From assembly GCA_026003395.1 (NCBI GenBank), contig BPHE01000003.1, positions 134,810 through 198,809 on the forward strand: a DNA stretch of 64,000 bases. The letters are read 5' to 3'. This DNA comes from Vicingaceae bacterium (GTDB lineage: Bacteria > Bacteroidota > Bacteroidia > Flavobacteriales_E > Vicingaceae). Under the pieces are notes generated by a model. The model searched no databases. It saw nothing but the letters and a program-made list of their open reading frames with translations, and was not told the origin of the DNA. Below are positions 55,533-64,000 of the stretch, piece by piece; positions within the stretch are counted from its first letter, which is position 1; each line of letters opens with the position of its first letter. A program made the translations under genes and the position numbers.

Positions 55533-56498
55533 TCAAATGAACAATTCCCACTCCCCTGTTTGTATACCATTAAGAAATTCTTTTGCAGTCATTTTTCTTT
55601 TACCTTCCGGTTGTAATTCATCAATTTTCAATGTACCCTCGGGAGACGATATTTCAAAATATTCTTTTTCTTGCTTATTCCAAGTCAAATCTGTCGTTTT
55701 TTTATTTTCGTCAAATTCTGCATGATAGGCCTTGATTAAAAGTGGTTTTTGACGGTTTATATTTTTCAAATAAAAAATCGAACCCGGATAAGGAGACAAA
55801 CCCAAAATTTTACGATATGCCGGCAATAGTCCGTTTTTCCAATCGATTACGCAATCGCGGGTATAAATTTTAGGTGCTTTTTTCAAGGTCTCATCGAAGG
55901 TGATCTGAGGTTTTGGTTTTATTGTATTTTTTTCAATTCCCTTTAAAGTTTCTACCAACAATAACCCTCCTTTATTCATCAACACATCATGCAATTGTCC
56001 GGCAGTCATTCCGGGACTGATAAAGACCTCTTCCTGCATGAGTATATCTCCGGTGTCAATGTTATCATTGATAAAAAAAGTGGTTACTCCGGTTTTCTTT
56101 TCTCCATTGATGATAACCCAATTGATAGGTGCCGCCCCCCGGTATTGAGGCAACAATGATGCATGAAGGTTGATTGTCCCGATACGGGGAATTTTCCAAA
56201 TAACCCCGGGCAATTTTTTGAAAGCGACTACTACAATTAAGTCCGGATTAAGTTGTTGTAATTTTTCTACCAATGCGGGATCGGTCAAGTTTTCATATTG
56301 CCAAACCGGAATCCCATATTCTTGTGCTTTTATTTTAACTTCCGGAGCTTTAAGTTTCAATCCTCTACCGGCAGGTTTGTCGGGGGGAGTAACCACGGCC
56401 TCCGGCTTAAAACCGTGTTTTAAAAGTATTTCCAACACACCTGCAGCAAAAGCAGGCGTGCCCATATAAACCCATTTTAAATTTTTTTCGGTTGCCAT
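55533..56498 (-). CDS. fmt: Methionyl-tRNA formyltransferase
   Basis: 321 residues from the ATG at 56496-56498 (MATEKNLKWVYMGTPAFAAG); the frame is open 19 codons further but that part is hydrophobic and would overlap the MATE gene more. Formylates initiator Met-tRNA using 10-formyl-THF. The catalytic set is present: Asn and His in GTINLHASLLPQYRGAAPIN, Asp in NDNIDTGDILMQEE, and DKPAGRGLKLKAPEVK as the tRNA-binding loop. C-terminal OB-like domain begins near residue 210. Overlaps the upstream MATE gene by 22 bases. Confidence 0.96.
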   Translation of the reverse strand: MATEKNLKWVYMGTPAFAAGVLEILLKHGFKPEAVVTPPDKPAGRGLKLKAPEVKIKAQEYGIPVWQYENLTDPALVEKLQQLNPDLIVVVAFKKLPGVIWKIPRIGTINLHASLLPQYRGAAPINWVIINGEKKTGVTTFFINDNIDTGDILMQEEVFISPGMTAGQLHDVLMNKGGLLLVETLKGIEKNTIKPKPQITFDETLKKAPKIYTRDCVIDWKNGLLPAYRKILGLSPYPGSIFYLKNINRQKPLLIKAYHAEFDENKKTTDLTWNKQEKEYFEISSPEGTLKIDELQPEGKRKMTAKEFLNGIQTGEWELFI

Positions 56499-57799
56499 CT
56501 TATTTTTTTTAAAAAATAAAAACACAATGCCGCAAAAATGCCAAAATATATCCATTCACTCATCCATGCATGCGTAACATTGCCTCCTAAACGGAAAATG
56601 ATTATCCAGGCACTTGTGATGTAAATCAATATACTAATCAATTCTATGAAAAACGCCTGCTTGGTATAACCCAATCCTGCAATTGCCTGATAAAAATTGG
56701 TAGACACAGAAAAAATAAAAAAAGCCCCCCCTATTACCCAAAGTACGGGCTTAGTCATTTCTATAAGCTCAGGCATGGTAGTATATTGTGACACGATAAA
56801 CTCACCTCCAAACAATAGAACGATTATTGACAGTATGTTCCAAACCCAACTCAAGTTTAATGCAGAACGTAAAATCGATGAGATTTTTGATAAGTCACCC
56901 GAACCGGAAAGGTTTGCCGTCAATGTATTGACTGCTATAGAAATGGAAAAAACAGGTATCATAAAAAACATATACAAGCTGCGGACAATATGCGAAACTG
57001 CAAGTGATTTCCAATCGATGTGCTCGACGAAGTTAAAAAACAAATACCAGGCACCCATAGCTACCGAACCTTGCATGATCAATGGCAAAGAAACATTAAA
57101 AATGGTCTTGAAACAGGTCCATTTATATCGAAATTTACGATACCATGGATATTTTTCTGAAAAAAACTTCCTGTAAAATGTCCAAAGTAAAATCAATCCG
57201 GCAATTTCGGACAATACCGAAGCAATGGCTGCGCCTTGCAAACCCCATCCTTTCCAATGGCCAAATCCAAAAATGAAAATATAATCAAGGATAATATTTA
57301 ACCCAACAGAAATGGTTGTGGCAATGGAGATGATTTTGGTTTTTTGAATGGCTGTATAAAAAGAGTGAAAAAGCATGGAAACGACAACAGGCAGTAATCC
57401 CCAAATTCTGTATCGAATAAACAAAACGGATTGGCCGGCAATAAAATCCGAACTATTGAGATGAAATGCCATCACTTTAAAAAAGAATAAAACAAAAATG
57501 ATTATGCAAATGGCCAAAACCAATAAAACAGCAAATCCATGTTGAAAATATTCCGGAATTTCTTGCGGTTTATTTTCTCCCAATCTTCGTGACATGATGA
57601 TTTGAATGCCATTGGAGAGGCCTGCCAATGAGTAAACAACAAAAAAATAAAACAATGCTGCGTTGCCGGCAGCTGCCATCACTTGCTCATCAAACCTGGC
57701 AAGAAACACCGTATCGGCCAATTGCAAAAGTGCTGTGGAGAAACCACTGATGGTCAGAGGCCATGCTATGTTTAAAATTTGCCGTACATTATTCTTCAT
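56477..57799 (-). CDS. MATE family efflux transporter
   Basis: 440 residues with 12 predicted helices in two halves. Typical MATE features: ILNIAWPLTISGFSTALLQL in the first helix, VFLARFDEQVMAAAGNAALF next, and LGLSNGIQIIMSRRLGE-like loop (seen as SNGIQIIMSRRLGENKPQ). Exports organic cations or drugs with Na+ or H+ exchange; substrate unknown. Reads with the methyltransferase upstream (7-base gap) and with fmt downstream. Confidence 0.93.
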   Translation of the reverse strand: MKNNVRQILNIAWPLTISGFSTALLQLADTVFLARFDEQVMAAAGNAALFYFFVVYSLAGLSNGIQIIMSRRLGENKPQEIPEYFQHGFAVLLVLAICIIIFVLFFFKVMAFHLNSSDFIAGQSVLFIRYRIWGLLPVVVSMLFHSFYTAIQKTKIISIATTISVGLNIILDYIFIFGFGHWKGWGLQGAAIASVLSEIAGLILLWTFYRKFFSEKYPWYRKFRYKWTCFKTIFNVSLPLIMQGSVAMGAWYLFFNFVEHIDWKSLAVSHIVRSLYMFFMIPVFSISIAVNTLTANLSGSGDLSKISSILRSALNLSWVWNILSIIVLLFGGEFIVSQYTTMPELIEMTKPVLWVIGGAFFIFSVSTNFYQAIAGLGYTKQAFFIELISILIYITSAWIIIFRLGGNVTHAWMSEWIYFGIFAALCFYFLKKIRWQPKKI

Positions 57800-57806
57800 A
57801 GCTTTG

Positions 57807-58988
57807 TCATGAAAACGGTTTCTTGTAAATTAACAATCCTTTTAAATAGGACCCTTCAGGATGAAAAATATTCACCGGATGGTCGGATGATTGGTGTAAT
57901 CTTTTGAGAATAACCGCGGGTGTTTTTGCCTCAATGGCAGCCGCACGCAAAATATCTTCGAACATTGCATTGCTGATGGCTTGAGAGCATGAAAATGTAA
58001 AAAGCAAACCTCCGGTCATTAATTTTTTCAGGGCGATGGCATTTATGCGTTTATATGCAACATAGGCCTGATGACGGGCTTTATGATTTTTGGCAAAAGC
58101 CGGTGGATCCAATATAATCAAATCATAAAAACTTTCGGGAATTTCTTTTAACCAATCCATCACGTCGGCTTCAATAATTTGTCCTTTCATTTCAAAATGA
58201 TTGACAGCAATATTTTCTTTGACTAATTGCAAAGCTGCCTTTGAGATATCCACCGAATCGACCAAAGATGCCCCCCCTGCCAAAGCCGCCACAGTAAAGC
58301 CACCTGTGTATGAAAAAGCATTCAACACCTTTCTATTTTCTGACATTTCCCTAACAAGTTGGCGATTATTACGTTGGTCAATAAAAAATCCTGTTTTTTG
58401 CCCATCCACCGGATCAACAAAAAATTTCAATCCATTTTCCCTGACCGGAACTTTACCCGGATTTTTACCTTTTACAATTTTTGCACGACTTGAAGGATCT
58501 GCAGGTAAATGTTGATGAACCACCGTGTGAACAAATGGTAAGTTTGAAAAAATGGCATCAGTAATTTCATTGATATAGCGGTCAGGCCCATTGATATGTG
58601 ATTGCAAAACCACCACATGATCATATACATCGACAATAAGCCCGGGACAACCGTCACCTTCACCATGTATCAAACGAAAAGCATTTGTTTCATCAGAAGG
58701 CAGTCCCAACAATTTTCGCAATGCGACGGCTTCGCCGATCTTTTTCTGAAAAATTTCTCCGGGTTGTTGTTCTTCATTCAAGAAATCATAAATGCGTATG
58801 CTGATAGATCCTGACTTTTGAAAAAAACCCGAACCCAACCATTTTTCGTCATAAGAAAAAACTTTTACCCAATCGCCATCGTCAATATCCCCTTCTATTT
58901 TTTGAATAGCGCCGGAAAAAACCCACGGGTGAAAGCGAAACAATGATTGCGATTTGCCTTTTTTAAGGATAATTTTTTTGTCTAACAT
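57807..58988 (-). CDS. Class I SAM-dependent rRNA methyltransferase with N-terminal PUA domain (RlmI-like)
   Basis: 393 residues from the ATG at 58986-58988 (MLDKKIILKKGKSQSLFRFH); five codons upstream are optional. Residues ~1-75 are the PUA domain (HPWVFSGAIQKIEGDIDDGD). The catalytic domain has KTGFFIDQRNNRQLV, VLNAFSYTGGFTVAALAGGA (SAM-binding), LIILDPPAFAKNH (motif IV) and LFTFSCSQAI with the second cysteine motif. The arrangement matches m5C 23S rRNA methyltransferases of the RlmI/YccW type; the exact target is not proven. Divergent from tyrS. Confidence 0.92.
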   Translation of the reverse strand: MLDKKIILKKGKSQSLFRFHPWVFSGAIQKIEGDIDDGDWVKVFSYDEKWLGSGFFQKSGSISIRIYDFLNEEQQPGEIFQKKIGEAVALRKLLGLPSDETNAFRLIHGEGDGCPGLIVDVYDHVVVLQSHINGPDRYINEITDAIFSNLPFVHTVVHQHLPADPSSRAKIVKGKNPGKVPVRENGLKFFVDPVDGQKTGFFIDQRNNRQLVREMSENRKVLNAFSYTGGFTVAALAGGASLVDSVDISKAALQLVKENIAVNHFEMKGQIIEADVMDWLKEIPESFYDLIILDPPAFAKNHKARHQAYVAYKRINAIALKKLMTGGLLFTFSCSQAISNAMFEDILRAAAIEAKTPAVILKRLHQSSDHPVNIFHPEGSYLKGLLIYKKPFS

Positions 58989-59030
58989 GGTTAAAATAAA
59001 CAATGATTTAAATGTTCAACAGGTTTGAGT

Positions 59031-59038
59031 TATATTTG
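59031..59038 (+). promoter_or_regulatory. Candidate -7 promoter element (TATATTTG) for tyrS
   Basis: Exact TAnnTTTG match ending 20 bases before the tyrS ATG. No convincing -33 TTG at the usual spacing. Confidence 0.55.
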
Positions 59039-59058
59039 CACGGCAAAAAAACGAAAAA

Positions 59059-60327
59059 ATGGACTTCATAGAAGAATTGACCTGGAGAGGCATGTTGCAA
59101 GAAATGGTGCCCGGTACAAAAGAGTGGTTAAAAGATACACCCCGCAAAGGTTATATAGGTTTTGACCCTACTGCCGATTCTCTGCATATAGGCAGTTTGT
59201 CTCAAATCATCACGTTGATTCACTTTCAAAGGCATGGACACATTCCGGTGGTATTGATTGGAGGAGCCACGGGTATGATCGGCGACCCTACAGGGAAAAA
59301 ACAAGAAAGACCATTGCTCACAGAAGACGAAATACGCCATAATGCCGAATGTATCCGCAAACAATTAGAAAAGTTTATTGATTTCGACCAAGGTAAAGCG
59401 ATGATGGTAAATAACTACGACTGGTTCAAAGACATGCGTCTCATCGATTTTATCCGGGATATTGGGAAACATATTACCATCAATTACATGATCTCAAAAG
59501 AATCTGTGAAAACGCGGATGGAATATGGCCTATCTTTTACAGAATTTACATATCAACTCATTCAAGGATTCGACTTCCTTTATTTGAGCCGTCATTACGA
59601 TTGCTACATGCAAATGGGAGGATCTGACCAATGGGGCAACATAACAACCGGACTTGAATTAATCAGACGCTTGGATCAAAAAGACGCTTATGCACTTGTG
59701 ACTCATCTTATTACCAAAAGCGATGGCAACAAATTTGGGAAAACCGAACAAGGCAATGTGTGGTTAGACAGGACAAAAACATCGCCATATAAATTTTATC
59801 AATTTTGGATCAATCTGAGCGACGAAGATGCTGCCAAAATGATTAAAATTTTCACTTTATTGCCACAGGAAGAAATTTCCCCCTTGATTGATGAGCATTT
59901 TCAATCTCCGGAAAAAAGAATTTTACAAAAAAAACTGGCCGAAGAAATAACCTGTTTGGTTCATTCTAAAGAGGACTTTCTGGAAGCACGTCAAGCATCT
60001 GAAATTTTATTTGGAAAAGAACCCATAGAAGCATTGCAAAAAATGAACGATCAATTGATAGAAGAAATTTTTGAAGGCATTCCGGTCTTTGAGGTTCCTC
60101 TAAATGAACTGGAAAACGTTATCCCGGCACCGGATTTTCTTGCCGTCTACACCAAAATATTTTCATCTAAAGGAGAAGCAAGACGGATGTTGCAGAGTGG
60201 AGCCGTATCCGTCAATAAGCAAAAAATCACCCCGGAAACTAAATTTGACACAAGTATGCTACTGAAAAACAAGTATATTTTAATTCAAAAAGGTAAAAAA
60301 AATTACTTTCTTGTAAAAGTTCATTGA
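59059..60327 (+). CDS. tyrS: Tyrosyl-tRNA synthetase
   Basis: 422 residues, normal for bacterial TyrRS. Class I signature LHIGSL (in FDPTADSLHIGSLSQII), tyrosine-binding QLIQGFDFLYLSRHYDCYMQ, and the second signature as KFGKTEQGNVWLD in place of KMSKS. The C-terminal S4 domain (GEARRMLQSGAVSVNKQKI) binds the long variable arm of tRNA-Tyr. It charges tRNA-Tyr in the cytoplasm. Divergent from the RlmI-like gene, followed after 44 bases by the sulfatase gene. Confidence 0.98.
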   Translation: MDFIEELTWRGMLQEMVPGTKEWLKDTPRKGYIGFDPTADSLHIGSLSQIITLIHFQRHGHIPVVLIGGATGMIGDPTGKKQERPLLTEDEIRHNAECIRKQLEKFIDFDQGKAMMVNNYDWFKDMRLIDFIRDIGKHITINYMISKESVKTRMEYGLSFTEFTYQLIQGFDFLYLSRHYDCYMQMGGSDQWGNITTGLELIRRLDQKDAYALVTHLITKSDGNKFGKTEQGNVWLDRTKTSPYKFYQFWINLSDEDAAKMIKIFTLLPQEEISPLIDEHFQSPEKRILQKKLAEEITCLVHSKEDFLEARQASEILFGKEPIEALQKMNDQLIEEIFEGIPVFEVPLNELENVIPAPDFLAVYTKIFSSKGEARRMLQSGAVSVNKQKITPETKFDTSMLLKNKYILIQKGKKNYFLVKVH

Positions 60328-60371
60328 TAAATTTTTCATTGCAATAAAAAGGTAACAGAATTAACCATTTG

Positions 60372-62252
60372 ATGAACAGTTTCATTTCAAAATTTACGCT
60401 TCCACGATACAGTAAGCAAATGCTCGCCCAATGGTTGTTGTGGATTATTATTTTTTTCATTGGGCGGCTGTTTTTTTATCTTACAGGATTTCATTTTTTT
60501 CAAGAAACCGGTTATAGAGAAATTTTACAGGCGTTTATAAAGGGATTTAAACTTGATTTGGCTGCAGCTGCCTATTTCAGCATAATTCCTTGGCTCATTT
60601 TCTTTATTTATCAATGGCTACCCAATGAATTATGGATTAAAGCAGTTACTTTATGGAATTTTGTGGTATTTTCGCTTTATGCCGTTTTGATCACTGCTGA
60701 AATTCCTCTTTATAAAGAATGGCAAACTAAAGCCAACTACAAAGCAATTACTTATCTCGACAGATTGGGAGAAGGCATTTCATCACTAACGACTCTCCAT
60801 ACAATTGTTTTGATTTTGTTTTGCTTAGCACTTATCGTTTTTTTTTATTACTTGCAACATAAACTCCTGCGACAAAAAAAGACCGGCACAAAAAAAACTA
60901 AATGGACCGTCATTGCAGAATGGGTGCTGTGGTTGATCTTAATCCCTATAACCGGGCGTGGAGGTTTGCAACAAATACCATTACAGGTAAGCGATGCGTT
61001 TTTTTCAAAAAACATGCATATCAATTACCTCGCCGTAAATTCATTTTGGCATCTTGGCAGCAGCATCCTCGAAAATATGGAAATTTCAGGAAAAAATCCA
61101 TATACATACCTCCCTCCCGGCAAAGCCCATACTATTGTAAGTGAATTATATAAGAACAAAGGACAATCGCCGGATATATTAAACACTCATCAACCCAACA
61201 TAGTGTTAATCATCCTGGAAGGATGGTCGGCAGATTTAATCGAACCTTTGGGCGGATATCCCGGCGTTACTCCCAATTTTAACCGACTGGCAAAAGAAGG
61301 CATATTATTCTATAAATGCTATGCTTCCGGAGACCGTTCGGATCAAGGAATAACTGCCATTTTAAGCGGCTTTCCTGCCCAACCGGTTACTTCCATCATA
61401 TCTCAACCATCTAAATACCATGGTTTGCCGGATTTTTTAAAATCACTGAAAAAAAAGAATTATTATGGTTCTTTCATGTTTGGTGGCCAATTAAGTTATG
61501 GCAATATAAAAAGTTATCTTTACTCCGTACCATGGGATACAATACTTGACATAGAAAGTTTTCCTGCAGAATGGGCTACTTCCAAATTGGGCATTCCGGA
61601 CGAGATTATGTTCAGAGAATTTTTACATCATACCGGCCAACTCCCCCAACCCTTTGTATCGGCTTTTTTCAATTTGTCATCACATGCGCCTTACGACATA
61701 CCGCGTCCTTACATTCATCATTGGGGCACAAACGAAGATGGATATGTCAATGGTGTGTGGTATGCCGATAGTTGTTTGGGAGAATTTTTTAAAGCTGCAA
61801 AGCAACAAAAATGGTATGATCAAACATTGTTTGTGATCGTATCGGACCATGGGCATAACTCTCCCAAAAACCACCCTTTTGTTGTGCCGGAATACAGAAA
61901 AATACCCTTTTTAATATACGGACCGACAATTAAAAGTGACTGGCAAGGCAAGATGATTTTTAAAACCGTTTCACAAACCGATGTTGCTTTCACCATATTA
62001 AACCAACTGGGATTGAAAGACACTTCCTTTAAATGGAGCAGAGATGTTTTAGACACTATCAACCCGGGATTTGCATTTTATACATTCCCTTCAGGATTTG
62101 GTTGGGTAGAAGACAGTGGGTATGTTGTTTATGACCATGTTTTACAAAAAATCACATATAACCATGCCAAAGATTCTGCACATTTAAATGAAATGACGTT
62201 GAAGGGCAAGGCATATTTGCAAACCTTATTTGACACTTACCTAAGCTATTGA
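60372..62252 (+). CDS. LTA synthase-like sulfatase-family membrane protein
   Basis: 626 residues from the ATG at 60372. Five membrane helices in the first ~200 residues (LAQWLLWIIIFFIGRLFFYL; FSIIPWLIFFIYQWL-like; ITYLDRLGEGISS loop) precede an extracytoplasmic sulfatase-fold domain. Metal and active-site signatures: IVLIILEGWSADLIEPLGG, CYASGDRSDQGITAILSGFP, FFNLSSHAPYDIP and VIVSDHGHNSPKNHP. Gram-positive LtaS polymerises glycerol phosphate; Bacteroidota homologues are thought to add phosphoethanolamine or phosphoglycerol-type groups to envelope glycans. At the position where the family has a catalytic Thr, the motif here reads GDRSDQG, so a Ser may act instead. Confidence 0.88.
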   Translation: MNSFISKFTLPRYSKQMLAQWLLWIIIFFIGRLFFYLTGFHFFQETGYREILQAFIKGFKLDLAAAAYFSIIPWLIFFIYQWLPNELWIKAVTLWNFVVFSLYAVLITAEIPLYKEWQTKANYKAITYLDRLGEGISSLTTLHTIVLILFCLALIVFFYYLQHKLLRQKKTGTKKTKWTVIAEWVLWLILIPITGRGGLQQIPLQVSDAFFSKNMHINYLAVNSFWHLGSSILENMEISGKNPYTYLPPGKAHTIVSELYKNKGQSPDILNTHQPNIVLIILEGWSADLIEPLGGYPGVTPNFNRLAKEGILFYKCYASGDRSDQGITAILSGFPAQPVTSIISQPSKYHGLPDFLKSLKKKNYYGSFMFGGQLSYGNIKSYLYSVPWDTILDIESFPAEWATSKLGIPDEIMFREFLHHTGQLPQPFVSAFFNLSSHAPYDIPRPYIHHWGTNEDGYVNGVWYADSCLGEFFKAAKQQKWYDQTLFVIVSDHGHNSPKNHPFVVPEYRKIPFLIYGPTIKSDWQGKMIFKTVSQTDVAFTILNQLGLKDTSFKWSRDVLDTINPGFAFYTFPSGFGWVEDSGYVVYDHVLQKITYNHAKDSAHLNEMTLKGKAYLQTLFDTYLSY

Positions 62253-62376
62253 TCGTTTGATTTTGCCATCATTTACAAAGGGCTAATGAAATAGCGAAAA
62301 TAAATATTGGTAGAAACAAACATGATATATAGCCATTTACACTATTTTTACCTCAAAATTTTAAACCGGATTTTTT

Positions 62377-63183
62377 ATGGTAAAAAAAATCACCGAACAA
62401 GATTCGCTCTATGACAATCTTGAGAACATGCCCGTAATTGAGATACTGGAAAACATCAACAAGGAGGATCAAAAAGTTGCCATTTGCGTGGCAGAAGCCA
62501 TTCCGGCCATTGAAAAATTGATTCAGGCGGCATATCAAAAAATGTTTCAAGGGGGAAGGCTGTTTTACATTGGCGCAGGCACGAGCGGACGTTTGGGAGT
62601 GCTGGATGCTGCCGAATGTCCACCAACCTATGGTGTTGATTACAATACCGTAATTGGTATCATTGCAGGTGGAGACCAAGCATTAAGAAGAGCTGTTGAA
62701 AATGCCGAAGATGACACCATGCAAGGATGGATCGATTTGCAAGCATACAATATAAACACAAAAGATTTTGTGATAGGTTTAAGTGCGTCCGGTACAACAC
62801 CTTATGTAACAGGCACATTGGAACAATGCCGCAAAAACAACATCACTACAGGATGCATCACTTGCAACCTAGAAACACCTCTTGCACGATTGGCTGACTA
62901 TCCGGTAGAAGTGATAGTTGGTCCTGAATTTGTAACCGGTTCTACCAGAATGAAAGCCGGCACAGCACAAAAACTGGTTTTAAACATGATTTCCACTACA
63001 TTAATGATAAAATTAGGACATGTCAAAGGCAATAAAATGATCGACATGAAGATATCCAATACCAAACTCAAAAATAGAGGCATTGGCATCATCATGCGAG
63101 AATTGAATGTTGATGAGAAAGAAGCACAAAAATTATTGGAAAAATATGGTTCGGTTCGGAAAGTTTTAATTAACAAAAAATAA
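62377..63183 (+). CDS. murQ: N-acetylmuramic acid 6-phosphate etherase
   Basis: 268 residues, slightly shorter than the ~300 of E. coli MurQ but usual for Bacteroidota. Cleaves the lactyl ether of MurNAc-6-P in peptidoglycan recycling. SIS domain signature FYIGAGTSGRLGVLDAAECP; catalytic Glu in AGTSGRLGVLDAAECPPTYG (AAE) and GLSASGTTPYVTGTLEQC plus FVTGSTRMKAGTAQKLVLN. Start ATG 62377. Preceded by 124 bases with nothing recognisable. Confidence 0.96.
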   Translation: MVKKITEQDSLYDNLENMPVIEILENINKEDQKVAICVAEAIPAIEKLIQAAYQKMFQGGRLFYIGAGTSGRLGVLDAAECPPTYGVDYNTVIGIIAGGDQALRRAVENAEDDTMQGWIDLQAYNINTKDFVIGLSASGTTPYVTGTLEQCRKNNITTGCITCNLETPLARLADYPVEVIVGPEFVTGSTRMKAGTAQKLVLNMISTTLMIKLGHVKGNKMIDMKISNTKLKNRGIGIIMRELNVDEKEAQKLLEKYGSVRKVLINKK

Positions 63184-63246
63184 TTTGTAAAATGCCACCT
63201 ATTTACTTAATTTTGAAAAATATTTAAAAACATAAATTTTTTTTCT

Positions 63247-63675
63247 ATGAAAACAGTTCAAAACGGAAACACAGTTCAAGTTCATTATGTCGGAATGCTC
63301 AGCGATGGCGAAGTATTCGACACTTCAGAAGGAATGGAACCGCTGCAATTTGTAGTTGGTGAAAATGCTCTGATTGAAGGTTTTGAAGAAGCCGTTATCG
63401 GTATGAAAGAAGGCGAAACCAAAACGGTTACAATTCCCAGCGATAAAGCCTACGGCCCTGTCATCGAAGAGTTGATTATTGAAGTGCCAAGAGCTCAATT
63501 GCCGCAAGGCGATATTGAAATCGGTTCAATGTTAAGCACAACCGGTTCGGATGGTGAAGAGATGATTTTTACCGTTACCCGCATAGACGAACAATCTGCC
63601 ACTTTGGATATGAATCATCCTTTGGCCGGTAAAGATCTTACCTTCAAAATTACCATGGTAAAAATATTGGATTAA
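63247..63675 (+). CDS. FKBP-type peptidyl-prolyl cis-trans isomerase, SlyD-like
   Basis: 142 residues: FKBP segments VQVHYVGMLSDGEVFDTSEG and ENALIEGFEEAVIGMKEGE at the ends, with an IF (insert-in-flap) chaperone domain between (~70-125). The His-rich metal-binding tail of E. coli SlyD is absent, as in many short SlyD proteins. Catalyses proline isomerisation and helps folding in the cytoplasm; no signal peptide. Monocistronic, ending at a terminator. Confidence 0.95.
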   Translation: MKTVQNGNTVQVHYVGMLSDGEVFDTSEGMEPLQFVVGENALIEGFEEAVIGMKEGETKTVTIPSDKAYGPVIEELIIEVPRAQLPQGDIEIGSMLSTTGSDGEEMIFTVTRIDEQSATLDMNHPLAGKDLTFKITMVKILD

Positions 63676-63700
63676 TAACAAAAAGTTCTTGTCTATTCAA

Positions 63701-63727
63701 GCCGTTCTGTTGAGGAACGGCTTTTTT
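63701..63727 (+). terminator. Rho-independent terminator after the SlyD-like gene
   Basis: Stem GCCGTTC / GAACGGC (7 bp, loop TGTTGAG) followed by TTTTTT, 26 bases past the stop codon. Confidence 0.92.
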
Positions 63728-63859
63728 ATTTATTAAAATCCGGGAATCATTCCTGTCGAAGTTGTGTATAATGAAAATTTGCATTTTTTATTAGTCCTGC
63801 TTCGTTGACCACGTTATCATTTAACAGTTAAATGTTAATTTTACGGCTCAAATAAAATC

Positions 63860-64000
63860 ATGCAAACTGCAGAAAAAATAACCGTGAAAAATACAACCGG
63901 ATTAATCCAAATTATTGGCGCACGTCAACACAATTTGAAAAATATTTCTGTGTCGATACCTGAAAACAAATTGACTGTTATCACAGGTGTATCGGGTTCA
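63860..64000 (+). CDS. uvrA: Excinuclease ABC subunit A, N-terminal 47 residues (runs off the right edge)
   Basis: Starts at ATG 63860 and reads [20 protein letters not shown] then [12 protein letters not shown], the UvrA N-terminal consensus ending just inside the first Walker A (TGVSGSGKSS expected). UvrA is the damage-recognition ATPase of nucleotide-excision repair. The sequence stops at the window edge before the P-loop is complete; the identification relies on this short conserved block. Confidence 0.93.
   Translation, partial: MQTAEKITVKNTTGLIQIIGARQHNLKNISVSIPENKLTVITGVSGS

Overview
This 64 kb window is chromosomal DNA of a Gram-negative Bacteroidota bacterium (Flavobacteriia/Cytophagia-like). 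The lineage call rests on several hallmarks: a fused lpxC-fabZ gene beside lpxD and lpxA, secreted proteins with type IX secretion (T9SS) sorting domains of both type A and type B (CHU_C), PorP/SprF proteins, a TonB-dependent receptor with an N-terminal carboxypeptidase-regulatory-like domain, a Bacteroidota-type YebC, and promoters of the TAnnTTTG type. No species can be named from sequence alone.

Layout. 1-17 kb is mostly housekeeping: end of a MarC protein, gcvP, a giant TPR/DUF3857/transglutaminase-like protein, rpmB with a strong terminator, a glycosyltransferase, rnhB, a DUF3352-like protein, an HD phosphohydrolase, then the lipid A block lpxD, lpxC-fabZ, lpxA and a small ABC ATPase. 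17-25 kb holds a decayed porP/sprF remnant, a large T9SS surface protein, yebC, tRNA-Val(UAC), an ABC permease and a TPR protein with a hydrolase fold lacking its nucleophile. 25-30.4 kb contains a thioredoxin-like gene and a hutI gene, both frameshifted, then a membrane spermidine-synthase-like protein and a saccharopine dehydrogenase. 30.47-40.50 kb is the unusual part: a 5.0 kb unit present twice in direct tandem, each copy carrying a 5'-truncated ftcD and, on the opposite strand, a very AT-rich DUF262 + DUF262/DUF1524 (GmrSD-type) gene set. 40.6-46 kb is a T9SS operon: the broken 3' part of a type B adhesin gene, porP/sprF, a PorE-like TPR/OmpA protein and an RluA-type pseudouridine synthase. 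46-64 kb holds a TonB receptor, a small type A secreted protein, a beta-oxidation operon behind a MarR regulator, fmt, a MATE exporter, an RlmI-like methyltransferase, tyrS, an LTA-synthase-like sulfatase, murQ, an FKBP isomerase and the start of uvrA.

How the parts connect. The best candidate for an undescribed system is the duplicated DUF262 pair. By family it should be a nucleotide-dependent restriction or nuclease module acting on modified or foreign DNA. One protein is DUF262-only; the partner is a DUF262 + HNH (DUF1524) protein whose reading frame is broken at one A-tract in both copies, with a different second indel in copy 1. The two copies are almost identical inside but differ at several positions near the likely promoter. 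The unit appears to have landed next to, or replaced the 5' end of, the type B adhesin gene. Separately, hutI (two frameshifts) and ftcD (N-terminal half missing) suggest that histidine degradation has decayed here. Several single-base frameshifts sit in short homopolymers, so sequencing or assembly error must be excluded before calling the genes dead.
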